This document shows, piece after piece, positions 16,801-24,209 of a stretch of 38,480 nucleotides of DNA. The notes beneath the pieces were generated by a model. It saw nothing but the letters and a program-made list of their open reading frames with translations. It made no database searches and was not told where the DNA came from. Both the position numbers and the translations under genes were made by a program. This DNA is from an uncultured Oscillibacter sp. (lineage in GTDB: Bacteria; Bacillota; Clostridia; Oscillospirales; Oscillospiraceae), in assembly GCA_947382875.1 (NCBI GenBank), contig CANDBG010000021.1, positions 1-38,480 of the forward strand, in the 5' to 3' direction. Numbering within the stretch: position 1 is the stretch's first letter; the number at the start of each line of letters is the position of its first letter.

Positions 16801-17345
16801 CGCTGCATTTCATGAGAGGTACGGAAGCCGTCGAAGCAGTGCATGAAGGCGTAGCGGGAGCTGATAGCGGACAAGTGCGCCACTGCGCCCAGGTCCATAG
16901 CCTCCTGGGGAGAGGAGGACATCAGCATACCATAACCGGTCATACGGCAGGTCATGAAGTCGGTATGATCGCCGAAAATGGAGTGATGATTTGAAGTCAC
17001 CACACGGGATGCGATATGCATGACGCTGGGAAGGAACTGACCGCCCATAGCGTACATAGCGGGAATCATGAGCATCAAGCCCTGGGAGGAAGTGAAGGTA
17101 GTGGTCAGAGCGCCGGCCTGAAGGGAACCATGACAAGTACCCGCGGCGCCGGCTTCGGACTGCATTTGGATGACGTCGACCGTGGACCCGAACAAGTTCT
17201 TACGGCCCTTGGCGGACCACTCGTCCACCTTTTCCGCCATTGGCGAGGAGGGCGTGATCGGATAGATTGCCGCAACTTCGGTAAAAGCGTAAGCGACGTG
17301 TGCCGCGGCGGTATTTCCGTCCATAACGACATACTTTTTTTTCAT
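13803..17345 (-). CDS. nifJ: pyruvate:ferredoxin (flavodoxin) oxidoreductase, single-chain
   Basis: The 1180-residue protein converts pyruvate and CoA to acetyl-CoA and CO2, passing electrons to ferredoxin. It has the full single-chain domain order: pyrimidine-binding domain from residue 1 (AAIYPITPSSPMAEKVDEW), gamma domain, then two ferredoxin-type clusters (CIQCNRCAMCCPHAAI at about 691 and CLGCGVCLTACPANKNE at about 747). CAGCAETTYIKLL starts the TPP domain with its own cluster ligands, and IGGDGWAYDIGFGG plus EVYSNTGGQ bind TPP and metal. Length is normal. AGAGAGGTG precedes the ATG. A perfect consensus promoter and a 165-base leader precede the gene. Its product feeds pta, which is also in this window. 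Confidence 0.97.
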   Translation of the reverse strand: MKKKYVVMDGNTAAAHVAYAFTEVAAIYPITPSSPMAEKVDEWSAKGRKNLFGSTVDVIQMQSEAGAAGTCHGSLQAGALTTTFTSSQGLMLMIPAMYAMGGQFLPSVMHIASRVVTSNHHSIFGDHTDFMTCRMTGYGMLMSSSPQEAMDLGAVAHLSAISSRYAFMHCFDGFRTSHEMQRIEALDYEDLRGLIDYDALNAFRRQALNPEHPTNRGNNVNPDVYFQCKEGANVKSAAVPDTVQHYMDEINKLTGRDYKLFNYYGAPDAEEVIVVMCSASEAVKETVDYLNAQGRKVGLVQIHLYRPFSVKHFTDAIPAACKKIAVLDRSKETGSVGEPVYLDVVTALNQAGRTNIQVVGGRYGLSSKDTTPGQIIAVYDNLKQEQPKNNFTIGIIDDVTHTSLDYTEVEMAHPGEVSCKLWGLGGDGTVGANKNAISTIGLVADKYAQAYFSYDSMKSGGLTQSHLRFGDTPIRSTYTVSSADFVAVHAPTYVNKYDTTEDLKEGGTFLLNCPWSADELDARLPGKMKRDLARKHAQFYIIDAAKLAVEVGLGANRTNSILQAAFFALTKVIPLEMAVEDMKQNNYNSYFKKAGQKIVDMNNQAVDVGVSAAVKVDIPAGWADAPDTPAAEINATPFVKEIVIPMDRQQGDKLPVSVFQKHGVLDGTWENGTSAYSKRGVALKVPKWNAESCIQCNRCAMCCPHAAIRPVLLTEEEKAQVPASFVTVPAKGLGKDAPAYSFRMQVSPYDCLGCGVCLTACPANKNEKSADALVMTPFEEMKPEQENFDKVAMNDAYLKKDVINNKSVKNIQFAKPYFQFSAACAGCAETTYIKLLSQLVGDRMYAGNAAGCSSAISGGAPILPYCKDSRGWGPAWEHSLFEDNAEFAYGYFHAQDAIRKELLVRMDALKEAGIAADAISAYQADWNDGEKSRAVSDALIAALETSEQTEDVKYILENKEYLSKKSVWAIGGDGWAYDIGFGGIDHVMAQNRDVNLLVLDTEVYSNTGGQSSKSTPTSAVAKFAAGGKQVSKKDLGGILIQYGYVYVAQVAMGYDQAQTLKALREAEAYPGPSIVICYCPCLEQHIKAGMSCSQDEMKKAVECGYWHLYRYDPRRIAEGKNPFQLDSPEPDTEKLMDFLMGENRFASLKNNFPGKADALYAKEIADVKARYAKYRKMAED

Positions 17346-17516
17346 AGGACACCTCTCTACGTATGATTGCGTCTCCTTGTTTGCCGTCCTGCGCCAGCGA
17401 AGAGGACGGTCGGGCCAGGGGGCCAGCCGGAATTATGTTGGAATACCAGTTCCTGCGGGCACCCCCTTTCTCTCTGCAAGAATCCCCTCGAAATGACTCA
17501 GGATTGATCGCTCTTT

Positions 17517-17545
17517 ATTATAACCGATATCCATACAAGTGTCAA
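17517..17545 (-). promoter_or_regulatory. perfect sigma-A promoter of nifJ
   Basis: Reverse strand TTGACA (17545-17540), 17 bases, TATAAT (17522-17517). The resulting 5' leader of about 165 bases (to 17346) contains a 7-bp stem CCGTCCT/AGGACGG and other GC-rich pairing but no open reading frame and no riboswitch I recognise. Confidence 0.85.
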
Positions 17546-17573
17546 AGGATTTTCATTCCTCTCAGTGAGAAAA

Positions 17574-17940
17574 CGCGCCTTGCGGCGCGGGCGCAGGACA
17601 GCCATTTGAAATGGCTGGTCCAAATTTGAACCCCCCATTTTCTTTTCTCTCACGAGAGAAAAGAAAACGGGCCGTTCACGGTCCAAAAGAAAAGAGCGTT
17701 TGTCAGGCTTGGCGAAAGACTCTGGACTGGTGGAAGTTAAACGAGAAGTCCAAATCGACTTGTCTCTGCGTCTAACTCCGCTGCCGCTGCATTGGTGGGC
17801 GAAATAGTGCGGTGGAATCATGCGTTTGAAATAACTTGGAGGATGCCAAACGAGAAAACCCAATCGACTTGTCTCTGTGTCTAGCTCCATTGCGCGAAAT
17901 GACTTGGCGTATTGGGCAGGTGAACGGGCAGGATGCTATT
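17574..17940. repeat. multi-hairpin intergenic repeat, copy A
   Basis: Bases 17574-17814 match 21896-22136 with 5 differences in 241 positions, in the same orientation. The unit is a string of palindromes: GCGCC/GGCGC, CAGCCATTT-G-AAATGGCTG, a 13-bp arm TTTTCTTTTCTCT with its exact complement after CACG, and GGGCCGT/ACGGTCC. Copy A holds an extra, diverged tandem unit: 17838-17893 resembles 17729-17784 at about 80 percent. Similarity to copy B resumes at 17911-17940. No transposase or coding potential is seen. Confidence 0.9.
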
Positions 17941-17954
17941 GAGTGCGCGTTGCA

Positions 17955-17978
17955 GGGGCGGGCCCGCGTGTCCGCTCC
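17955..17978. repeat. REP-like GC-rich palindrome, copy 2
   Basis: GGGGCGGGC, loop CCGCGT, GTCCGCTCC: 9-bp stem with two G-U pairs and a 6-base loop, the same design as 13143-13166. Confidence 0.55.
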
Positions 17979-18021
17979 TCCTTTTCGATTGCCATTTCCC
18001 CCTGGTTTGTTTTTATATGCG

Positions 18022-18051
18022 AAAGCAGCATGGAGAATACCATGCTGCTTT
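18022..18051 (-). terminator. hairpin ending the arc transcript
   Basis: AAAGCAGCATGG (18022-18033), loop AGAATA, CCATGCTGCTTT (18040-18051) is a perfect 12-bp stem nine bases beyond the transporter stop. The stem ends in TTT on the reverse strand, but the following T tract is poor. Confidence 0.7.
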
Positions 18052-18060
18052 GCATTATTG

Positions 18061-19446
18061 CTATCCAATTAGGACGCCGATAATCAAGAAGATAAGGGTT
18101 AGCAGGAAGAAATACAAAATCAATTTCCAGACATACTTAATCCAGCGGTCATAAGGGACATGACCCAAAGCCAAAGCGCCCATAACAACAGCGGCCGTAG
18201 GCGTAACCATATTGACGAGACCGGACGCCGACTGAAACGCGGTCACGACCAAATCACCGCCCACGCCCGCAAATCGTCCCAACGGGGCCATAACTGGCAC
18301 CGAAAGCGTAGCAAGGCCGGAAGATGAAGGAATCAATATAGTCAAAGGCAGATAAATCAGGTAGACCAGCAGCACGAAGCTAATCGGGCCAGCGCCGGAA
18401 AGCGCTTGTTCACCCCAATGCAGTACGGTATCCGTAATAGCGCCATCATTCATCAGCACGGTAATACCGCGGCTGATACCGATAATGAGCGCAACACCCA
18501 ACAAATCCGCGCAGCCGGCGACAAAAATTTCAGCGATTTCATCCTCACGCATTTGCTCAATCAACCCGACAAGAACGCCGCTTGTCAAAAACAGAGCGCT
18601 CAACTCCGGGAACCACCAACCCAGGACAGGAAAAGGCAGACCCATTTCATCAAAAGGGATAACGCCATAAACCATAATCAAAAAAGTGGAGGTAAAGACG
18701 ACCATAATAATTTTCCGCCGCATGGTAAATTCGGTAGTATCCTCCATATTAGCGGAAATTCTGCCCGCGCCGACGCCGACAACCGACTTGGCAGGATTTT
18801 TTTTGACCCGGGCGGCATAAGCCATAACGAACCAAATAGCGGCGCTTTCAAAAACGATCCATTGAATCACGCGCAAAACGATTCCCTCGCCCAAGGAGAC
18901 TCCGGCAAAACCAGCGGCGATACCAGTAGCAAAGGGATTAACGGTAGAGCTGATAATACCGGCGCCCGCGCCCAGAAGAATGACCGAAATACCAACGACG
19001 GCATCATAACCGGCGGCAAGAAAGACAGGAATGAGAAGCGGATAAAAGGCCATGGTTTCTTCCCACATACCATAAGTGGTACCACCCAGACCAAAGAGTA
19101 CCATAAGGATAGGGATAAGCCATTTTTCGTGACCGCCGAGCAGACGAATTATATTGCCGACGCCCGCGTCGACCGCGCCGGTTTTCATCACAATCCCGAG
19201 AAAACCGCCTACCATCAAGATAAAGACGCAGACATCCACGGCGTCATAGAACCCGGAGAAAGCGGCTTTCAAAACGGCCTCGACACCCTGTGGATTTTGC
19301 TCTGCGGCGTGATAGGTTCCGGCAAGGGGGATATCGTTTTCATAATCATACGCGCCCGCAGGGATCAGCCAGGTAGAGACGGCGACAAGGATAATGAGCA
19401 AAAACAAGATGGTGTACGCGGTAGGCATTCGGAACTTAGGCTTCAT
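18061..19446 (-). CDS. YfcC/ArcD-type membrane transporter, probable arginine-ornithine exchanger
   Basis: The 461-residue protein is very hydrophobic with about 11-12 membrane segments, starting with TAYTILFLLIILVAVSTWLI. It belongs to the YfcC/DcuC-like carrier group, shown by GGTTYGMWEETMAFYPLLIPV, IISSTVNPFATGIAAG and LTILIPSSSGLATLSVPVMAPL. Members next to arginine deiminase genes are thought to swap arginine for ornithine. Here it follows arcB by 17 bases in the order arcA-arcB-transporter, which supports that role, though C4-dicarboxylate or peptide transport cannot be excluded. I use the ATG at 19446; a TTG directly before it is better spaced from AGGGGG (8 rather than 11 bases) and is a possible alternative. 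Confidence 0.85.
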   Translation of the reverse strand: MKPKFRMPTAYTILFLLIILVAVSTWLIPAGAYDYENDIPLAGTYHAAEQNPQGVEAVLKAAFSGFYDAVDVCVFILMVGGFLGIVMKTGAVDAGVGNIIRLLGGHEKWLIPILMVLFGLGGTTYGMWEETMAFYPLLIPVFLAAGYDAVVGISVILLGAGAGIISSTVNPFATGIAAGFAGVSLGEGIVLRVIQWIVFESAAIWFVMAYAARVKKNPAKSVVGVGAGRISANMEDTTEFTMRRKIIMVVFTSTFLIMVYGVIPFDEMGLPFPVLGWWFPELSALFLTSGVLVGLIEQMREDEIAEIFVAGCADLLGVALIIGISRGITVLMNDGAITDTVLHWGEQALSGAGPISFVLLVYLIYLPLTILIPSSSGLATLSVPVMAPLGRFAGVGGDLVVTAFQSASGLVNMVTPTAAVVMGALALGHVPYDRWIKYVWKLILYFFLLTLIFLIIGVLIG

Positions 19447-19463
19447 CAAAGGGACAACCCCCT

Positions 19464-20462
19464 TTATTTTCCAATGGTGGCGACCATGACGGCCTTAATG
19501 GAATGCATACGGTTTTCGGCCTCATCAAACACGACGCTGTGACGGCTGCGGAACACCTCATCGGTAACTTCACGGATATCGACGCCTTTTTCCTGCCATT
19601 CTTTTGCGAGTTTGGTTTCAAAATCATGGAAAGAAGGGAGGCAGTGCATATACAGGACGTCTGGGTTTCCGGTGGCCTGAATGGTTTCATCGGTCACACG
19701 GTAAGGGGAAAGCAGTTCCGCACGTTTGGGAATCAGGTCTTCCTCGCCCATAGAGGCCCAGATATCGCCATAAATGACGTCCGCGCCCTTGACGGAATTT
19801 TTATCGTCGGTAATTTCCAAAAGCGCACCATTTTCGCGCGCTTCAGCAAAGACGCGCTTCACGAGCTCATGGTCCATATCCTGGGCCAGCTCCTGAGGAC
19901 CGATTCCGACGAAATGCATCCCCATCTTTGCCGCGCCGATCATCCAGGCATAGCACATATTGTTGCGCACGTCGCCGGGGAAAACGATTTTGATTTTATT
20001 GAGAGGTTTTTTGCAATGTTCCTCAATAGTCATCATGTCTGCCAAAATTTGGGTGGGATGGTCGGCATCGGTAAGGCCGTTCCAGACGGGGACGCCGGCC
20101 CATTTTGCGAGGTTTTCCACGACCGATTGTTCATAGCCGCGGTATTCGATACCGTCAAAGAAGCGGCCAAGGACCTTGGCGGAGTCCTCGAGGGATTCTT
20201 TTTTACCCATTTGGGAACTGCCGGCATCAAGGTAAGTGACATGCGCGCCCTCCTGCGTAGCGGCGACTTCAAAGGAGCAGCGGGTTCTGGTAGAAGTTTT
20301 TTCAAACAGCAAAACGATATGCTTGCCTTTCATAGTCGGCTCACAAATACCGGCGCGGCGTTTTGCTTTCAGGGCGTGGCCAAGGTCAAGGAGGTAACGG
20401 ATTTCAGCGGGGGTAAAGTCTTCGAGGGTAAGGAAGCTGCGGCCTTTCAGATTAACTGCCAT
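19464..20462 (-). CDS. arcB: ornithine carbamoyltransferase, catabolic
   Basis: The 332-residue enzyme interconverts citrulline plus phosphate with ornithine plus carbamoyl phosphate. It has the carbamoyl-phosphate motif FEKTSTRTRCSFE at about residues 54-66, the DHPTQ motif at about 133-137 and the ornithine-site HCLPSFHD at about 271-278. Length is typical. AAAGGAGTA precedes its ATG. Its place between arginine deiminase and the exchanger indicates the catabolic direction, taking citrulline to carbamoyl phosphate. No carbamate kinase gene follows, so that product must be used by an enzyme encoded elsewhere or by another pathway. Confidence 0.95.
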   Translation of the reverse strand: MAVNLKGRSFLTLEDFTPAEIRYLLDLGHALKAKRRAGICEPTMKGKHIVLLFEKTSTRTRCSFEVAATQEGAHVTYLDAGSSQMGKKESLEDSAKVLGRFFDGIEYRGYEQSVVENLAKWAGVPVWNGLTDADHPTQILADMMTIEEHCKKPLNKIKIVFPGDVRNNMCYAWMIGAAKMGMHFVGIGPQELAQDMDHELVKRVFAEARENGALLEITDDKNSVKGADVIYGDIWASMGEEDLIPKRAELLSPYRVTDETIQATGNPDVLYMHCLPSFHDFETKLAKEWQEKGVDIREVTDEVFRSRHSVVFDEAENRMHSIKAVMVATIGK

Positions 20463-20498
20463 AATTAGGGTACTCCTTTTACGATTTGAAAATTTAAG

Positions 20499-20526
20499 GC
20501 AAGCCGAATAGATTTGCGAGGCTTGC
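20499..20526 (-). other. hairpin between arcA and arcB
   Basis: On the reverse strand GCAAGCC pairs with GGCTTGC over 7 bp with a 14-base loop, followed by TTAAATTTT. It may be a leaky terminator or an RNA processing site lowering arcB expression relative to arcA. Confidence 0.4.
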
Positions 20527-20549
20527 GGGGGAAGAACGAAGGAAAAAGG

Positions 20550-21773
20550 TCAAGGGTCCTCTCTCCAGAGGGGCATAGACATACAGCGCGGGCCGCCGCG
20601 TCCACGAGAAAGCTCTGCACTGGGGATTGTGTGGACACGGATACCGGCTTCTTCGAGGGAGCGATTTGTCACGTAGTTACGGGAATAGACAACAACCTCA
20701 CCGGGAGCGATTGCGAGGGTATTGCTGCCATCGCTCCACTGTTCCCGGGCGGCATCGATTTCGCTGCCCTGTCCGCAGGGGATCAGGGAAACATGATCGA
20801 GGTTCAGGTGTTCCTTGAGGATATCCTCCAGCCGGGCATCCTCCTGTTCGATTCTCATTTTACGATTTTCGTCAAGTTCCATAACAAAAACGGTAATACT
20901 GCTTAAAATATTAGGGTGTACAGTAAACTTATCCCGGTCGACCATAGTAAAGACGGTATCGAGGTGCATAAAGGAGCGGGTTTTCGGGATATTGAACGCG
21001 AGGATTTTTTTGAACGTTTTGCTATGAGACAAAACGGCTTCTGCGAGGGTGTCAATGGAATCGCCGCGGGTACGCTGCGAGATACCGACGGCGAGGACCT
21101 GCGGGGAGAGGATCAGGATATCACCGCCCTCAAGGGAGGAGACTTCGCCGCGGTCATACCAGCGGGGTGTGTTCATAAATTCGGGATTGTGTTCAAAGAT
21201 AAACTTACCGAATAAGGTTTCACGATTCCGCGTAGCGGTGTGCATTTTGTGGATGGAGACGCCGGTACCGATTGTAGCGAAGGGGTCACGGGTAAAATAG
21301 AGGTTCGGCATTGGATCGACGGCGAAAGGGTATTCCGCTTCGGCGGCAGAGAGGAAGTCGCCAAGTTTATCGCTTTCGTGCCGGAGCTGGCTTTTGCGTA
21401 CGCCGGCCATCATGGTAGAAACCATTTCCTTGTCAGGCATTTTGCCCAGGTAGTCAGCGAGCAATTCACAGGTACGCTGATCTTGGACCCCGGATTCATT
21501 CAGGAACTGCTGAAGGAAGTCCCTGCGGACGTCATCAGAGGTGAGGGAATTAACAACGAGATCGGTCAGGTAGACGACTTCGACGCCTTGCTGTCGCAGG
21601 CAATCTGCGAAAGCGTCATGTTCCTTCTGGGCTTCACGCAGGTAAGGGATGTCGTCAAAAAGCAAACGCTCCAGGTATTCAGGCATCAGGTTTTCCAGTT
21701 CCGTACCGGGGCGATGCAGAAGCACTTTTTTCAACCGTCCGATTTCGGAGGTGTTATGGATTCCTGTTTCCAA
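20550..21773 (-). CDS. arcA: arginine deiminase
   Basis: The enzyme (407 residues) hydrolyses arginine to citrulline and ammonia, the first step of the arginine deiminase pathway for ATP and acid tolerance. Visible features are SEIGRLKKVLLHRPG at the N-terminus, NLYFTRDPFATIG, SLEGGDILIL, FMHLDTVFTMVD with the catalytic His, and the nucleophile Cys in RGRGGPRCMSMPL about ten residues from the end. I place the start at the TTG at 21773, eight bases behind AAGGAG, because the upstream GTG at 21782 sits inside the ribosome binding site and family members begin close to GIHxxSEIG. It leads the arcA-arcB-transporter operon. Confidence 0.95.
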   Translation of the reverse strand: METGIHNTSEIGRLKKVLLHRPGTELENLMPEYLERLLFDDIPYLREAQKEHDAFADCLRQQGVEVVYLTDLVVNSLTSDDVRRDFLQQFLNESGVQDQRTCELLADYLGKMPDKEMVSTMMAGVRKSQLRHESDKLGDFLSAAEAEYPFAVDPMPNLYFTRDPFATIGTGVSIHKMHTATRNRETLFGKFIFEHNPEFMNTPRWYDRGEVSSLEGGDILILSPQVLAVGISQRTRGDSIDTLAEAVLSHSKTFKKILAFNIPKTRSFMHLDTVFTMVDRDKFTVHPNILSSITVFVMELDENRKMRIEQEDARLEDILKEHLNLDHVSLIPCGQGSEIDAAREQWSDGSNTLAIAPGEVVVYSRNYVTNRSLEEAGIRVHTIPSAELSRGRGGPRCMSMPLWREDP

Positions 21774-21895
21774 TATAGTCACTCCTTTTCACACTTGACC
21801 GTATAGGGTCTTTCGCTCTTTAGAATCCCAGGAATTTTTGGTTTCATTCATTATTTGCAAAAATTTTGCCTCCCTTCACAGGAGAACAGGGAGGT

Positions 21896-22168
21896 CGCGC
21901 CTTGCGGCGCGGGCACAGGACAGCCATTTGAAATGGCTGGTCCAAATTTGAACCCCCCATTTTCTTTTCTCTCACGAGAGAAAAGAAAACGGGCCGTTCA
22001 CGGTCCAAAAGAAAAGAGCGTTTGTCAGGCTTGGCGAAAGACTCTGGACTGGTGGAAGTTAAACGAGAAGTCCAAATCGACTTGCCTCTGCGTCTGACTC
22101 CGCTGCCGCTGCATTGGCAGGCGAAATAGTGCGGTGCAATTGGGCGGGTGAACGGGCCTGGTGCAGTT
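21896..22168. repeat. multi-hairpin intergenic repeat, copy B
   Basis: Direct repeat of 17574-17814 (bases 21896-22136; only 5 of 241 differ), offset 4322 bases. Similarity picks up again at 22139-22168 with 17911-17940 of copy A, which means copy A carries about 96 extra bases. The remaining bases to 22400 contain no gene I can support; the reverse ORF across the element is explained by the repeat. Confidence 0.9.
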
Positions 22169-22401
22169 GGTGGGTGAAATAGCTTAATGGAATGCATTTT
22201 GTTCGGAGAAGGAGGGGAACTGTCGGCCCAGGGAAACATACGGGTGCTCTTGGACCGCTGTTCTCCGTGTGAGCTGTGTCTTGCGGAGAAGGTTTTACAG
22301 TTATTTCTTTTGCGCGGCGACGTGTAACGGCGAAGGGTGGAAGGATAATGCTTGATTCTGGAAGGGCGATGCATTTTTTTCTTTTCCTTCGGGCCGGAAT
22401 G

Positions 22402-22410
22402 TGGTATTAT
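22402..22410 (+). promoter_or_regulatory. extended -10 promoter of thiI
   Basis: TGGTATTAT, an extended -10 element 33 bases before the thiI ATG. The -35 region is weak. Confidence 0.45.
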
Positions 22411-22442
22411 GCCTGTGAGTACAAATTTTTTGGAGGGACTTT

Positions 22443-23621
22443 ATGAAAAACAACGAAACGCTTTTGCTCAAACTGGGAGAAGTGGTTCTCAAGGGCCAGA
22501 ACCGCCGCGCCTTTGAAGACCGTCTGACGGCCAACGTCAAGCGACGGCTGAAGGGCCTTGGAAGTTTTCAAATTTACATCCGGCAAAGCACGATATACGT
22601 TGAGCCGGTCAGCGAATCCTGCGACATGGACGCGGCTTGGACCGCCTGCGGGCAGGTATTTGGCGTGGTATCGGTTGCGCGGGCGGTTCCTTGTGAGAAA
22701 ACGGTGGAGGCCATTGTTGAGACGGCAAAGGAGTATTTGTCAGAGGCGTTTGCATTGGCCCGGAGCTTCAAGGTGGAGAGCAAACGGGCGGACAAAAATT
22801 TCCCGATGAATTCCATCCAGATTTCCCAGGCGGTAGGAGGCGATCTGGCAGAGGCGTTTCCCCGCGTAGCGGTGGACGTACACAACCCGGACCTGACGGT
22901 ATTTGTCGAGATCCGCGAAAAATATGCCTATGTCCATGCGCCGGCCATTCCCGGCGCGGGCGGGCTGCCGGTAGGAATGGGAGGCCATGCAATCAGTCTG
23001 CTGTCGGGCGGGCTGGACAGCCCCGTATCTTCCTGGATGATGGCTCGGCGGGGCGTGGAGCTTGAGATGGTGCATTTTGTATCGCCGCCGTATACCTCGC
23101 AGCAGGCCCAGGACAAGGTACTGGAACTGGCACGGCTCCTGACGGCCTGGTGCGGCCGTTTACGGGTTCACATTGTTCCGTTTACAGAAATCCAGGAGGA
23201 AATCCGCCGAAATTGTCCGGAGGAATTCTTTACCCTGATTATGCGTCGTTTTATGATGCGCATTTCGGAGACGATTGCAAAACGTGCAGGCGCCAAGGCT
23301 CTGATTACCGGAGAATCGCTGGGACAGGTGGCAAGTCAAACCATGGCCGCTTTGGGCGTTACGGAAGATGGAATCACCCTGCCGGTTCTGCGGCCCCTGA
23401 TTGGCATGGACAAGGTGGAAATCATTCACATGGCACAGCGGATTGGAACCTACGAGACCTCGATTCTGCCCTACGAGGATTGCTGCACGGTGTTCACGCC
23501 CCGTCACCCTGCAACACAGCCCCGCGCGGAGGACGTACGGGCAGCGGAGGCCGCTCTGGATGTAGAGAAATTGATTGCAAAGTCTCTGGAAGGTGAACAA
23601 TGGGTCTGGGTGAAGCCGTAA
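22443..23621 (+). CDS. thiI: tRNA 4-thiouridine synthase ThiI
   Basis: The 392-residue protein adenylates U8 of tRNA for sulfur insertion and can also serve thiazole synthesis. A ferredoxin-like and THUMP region covers about residues 1-165. The PP-loop SGGLDSP is at 188-194, followed by MARRGVEL and later ITGESLGQVASQT. It has no C-terminal rhodanese domain, as in Bacillus, so a separate sulfur donor (NifZ-type cysteine desulfurase) is expected; none is in the window. GGAGGGAC precedes the ATG. The HD-domain gene follows after 21 bases and cinA after that, forming a probable three-gene transcript. Confidence 0.95.
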   Translation: MKNNETLLLKLGEVVLKGQNRRAFEDRLTANVKRRLKGLGSFQIYIRQSTIYVEPVSESCDMDAAWTACGQVFGVVSVARAVPCEKTVEAIVETAKEYLSEAFALARSFKVESKRADKNFPMNSIQISQAVGGDLAEAFPRVAVDVHNPDLTVFVEIREKYAYVHAPAIPGAGGLPVGMGGHAISLLSGGLDSPVSSWMMARRGVELEMVHFVSPPYTSQQAQDKVLELARLLTAWCGRLRVHIVPFTEIQEEIRRNCPEEFFTLIMRRFMMRISETIAKRAGAKALITGESLGQVASQTMAALGVTEDGITLPVLRPLIGMDKVEIIHMAQRIGTYETSILPYEDCCTVFTPRHPATQPRAEDVRAAEAALDVEKLIAKSLEGEQWVWVKP

Positions 23622-23642
23622 TGGTTGAAGGAGGAACTAACT

Positions 23643-24194
23643 ATGCAGCTTGACGAAAATCTGTGCAGGAAGATGAATCGCAGTCATGCGATGAAGCGTC
23701 TCAAGAAGAAAGCGCAGCATAGTAAACGGGTTCGCAGATTCAGTGAGCAGATTGTGGACCAGTTGGAAGAAAAAGGAATGTGGCTTGATTCCGATTTGCT
23801 GAACAAGGCCGCTTTGCTGCACGATATCGCCAAATTTGACGATGAGAAAAAACACAACAGAAAAGCAAAGAAAGCCATAGCCAAGGAGTACAAAAAGTAC
23901 ACCCAAAAAGATATGGACAAGCAGGAGCTGAAAGAGCTGGGGGCAGTAATCAAGGCCCACAAGGGAACATTTGACCCTCCAAAGTCTGTGGCTCTGGAGG
24001 CGGCAGTTTTACGGATGGCGGACAAAATTGATAAGACTGCCCGCGCGGAGAAAAAAGCAAAAAAAGCCTATAAAAAGCACTTGCATGACATAAAAAAAAG
24101 TCACCTGCTTGGCGGCAAGAAGAATTTCAAACGGTTTAAGAAAGCCTGTAAAAAAGTCCGCAAAGAGGTAAAAGCCGAATTTCAATCCAAATAA
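23643..24194 (+). CDS. HD-domain protein with a lysine-rich C-terminus
   Basis: The 183-residue protein has an HD metal-binding pattern: H26 (QHSKRV), H60-D61 (ALLHDIAKF), H106 (IKAHKG) and D127 (RMADKIDK). HD proteins of this class are phosphohydrolases acting on nucleotides or signalling phosphates. The C-terminal third is strongly basic (RAEKKAKKAYKKHLHDIKKS, then KKNFKRFKKACKKVRKEVK), which suggests contact with RNA or another polyanion. I use the ATG at 23643 with GGAGGA upstream; the earlier TTG overlaps the ribosome binding site. It lies between thiI and cinA, so a link with tRNA thiolation or nucleotide repair is possible but not shown. Composition is lysine-rich compared with its neighbours. 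Confidence 0.8.
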   Translation: MQLDENLCRKMNRSHAMKRLKKKAQHSKRVRRFSEQIVDQLEEKGMWLDSDLLNKAALLHDIAKFDDEKKHNRKAKKAIAKEYKKYTQKDMDKQELKELGAVIKAHKGTFDPPKSVALEAAVLRMADKIDKTARAEKKAKKAYKKHLHDIKKSHLLGGKKNFKRFKKACKKVRKEVKAEFQSK

Positions 24195-24209
24195 AGGAGG
24201 AATTTTTCC

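Noticed and set aside
17346-17510. T-box or riboswitch in the nifJ leader
   Set aside because: The leader is long and can fold, but it has no T-box core, no terminator before the start codon and no ligand-binding core that I can recognise.
21783-21895. ArgR operator upstream of arcA
   Set aside because: A half-site-like AATGAATG occurs on the reverse strand, but no properly spaced second half is present, so the match is no better than chance in AT-rich DNA.
17498-22374. Similar reverse ORFs (130 and 176 residues) at 17498-17890 and 21844-22374
   Set aside because: Their shared part is exactly the intergenic repeat, full of palindromes; the frames differ at both ends and lack ribosome binding sites. 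Predicted proteins of this sort are likely annotation artefacts.
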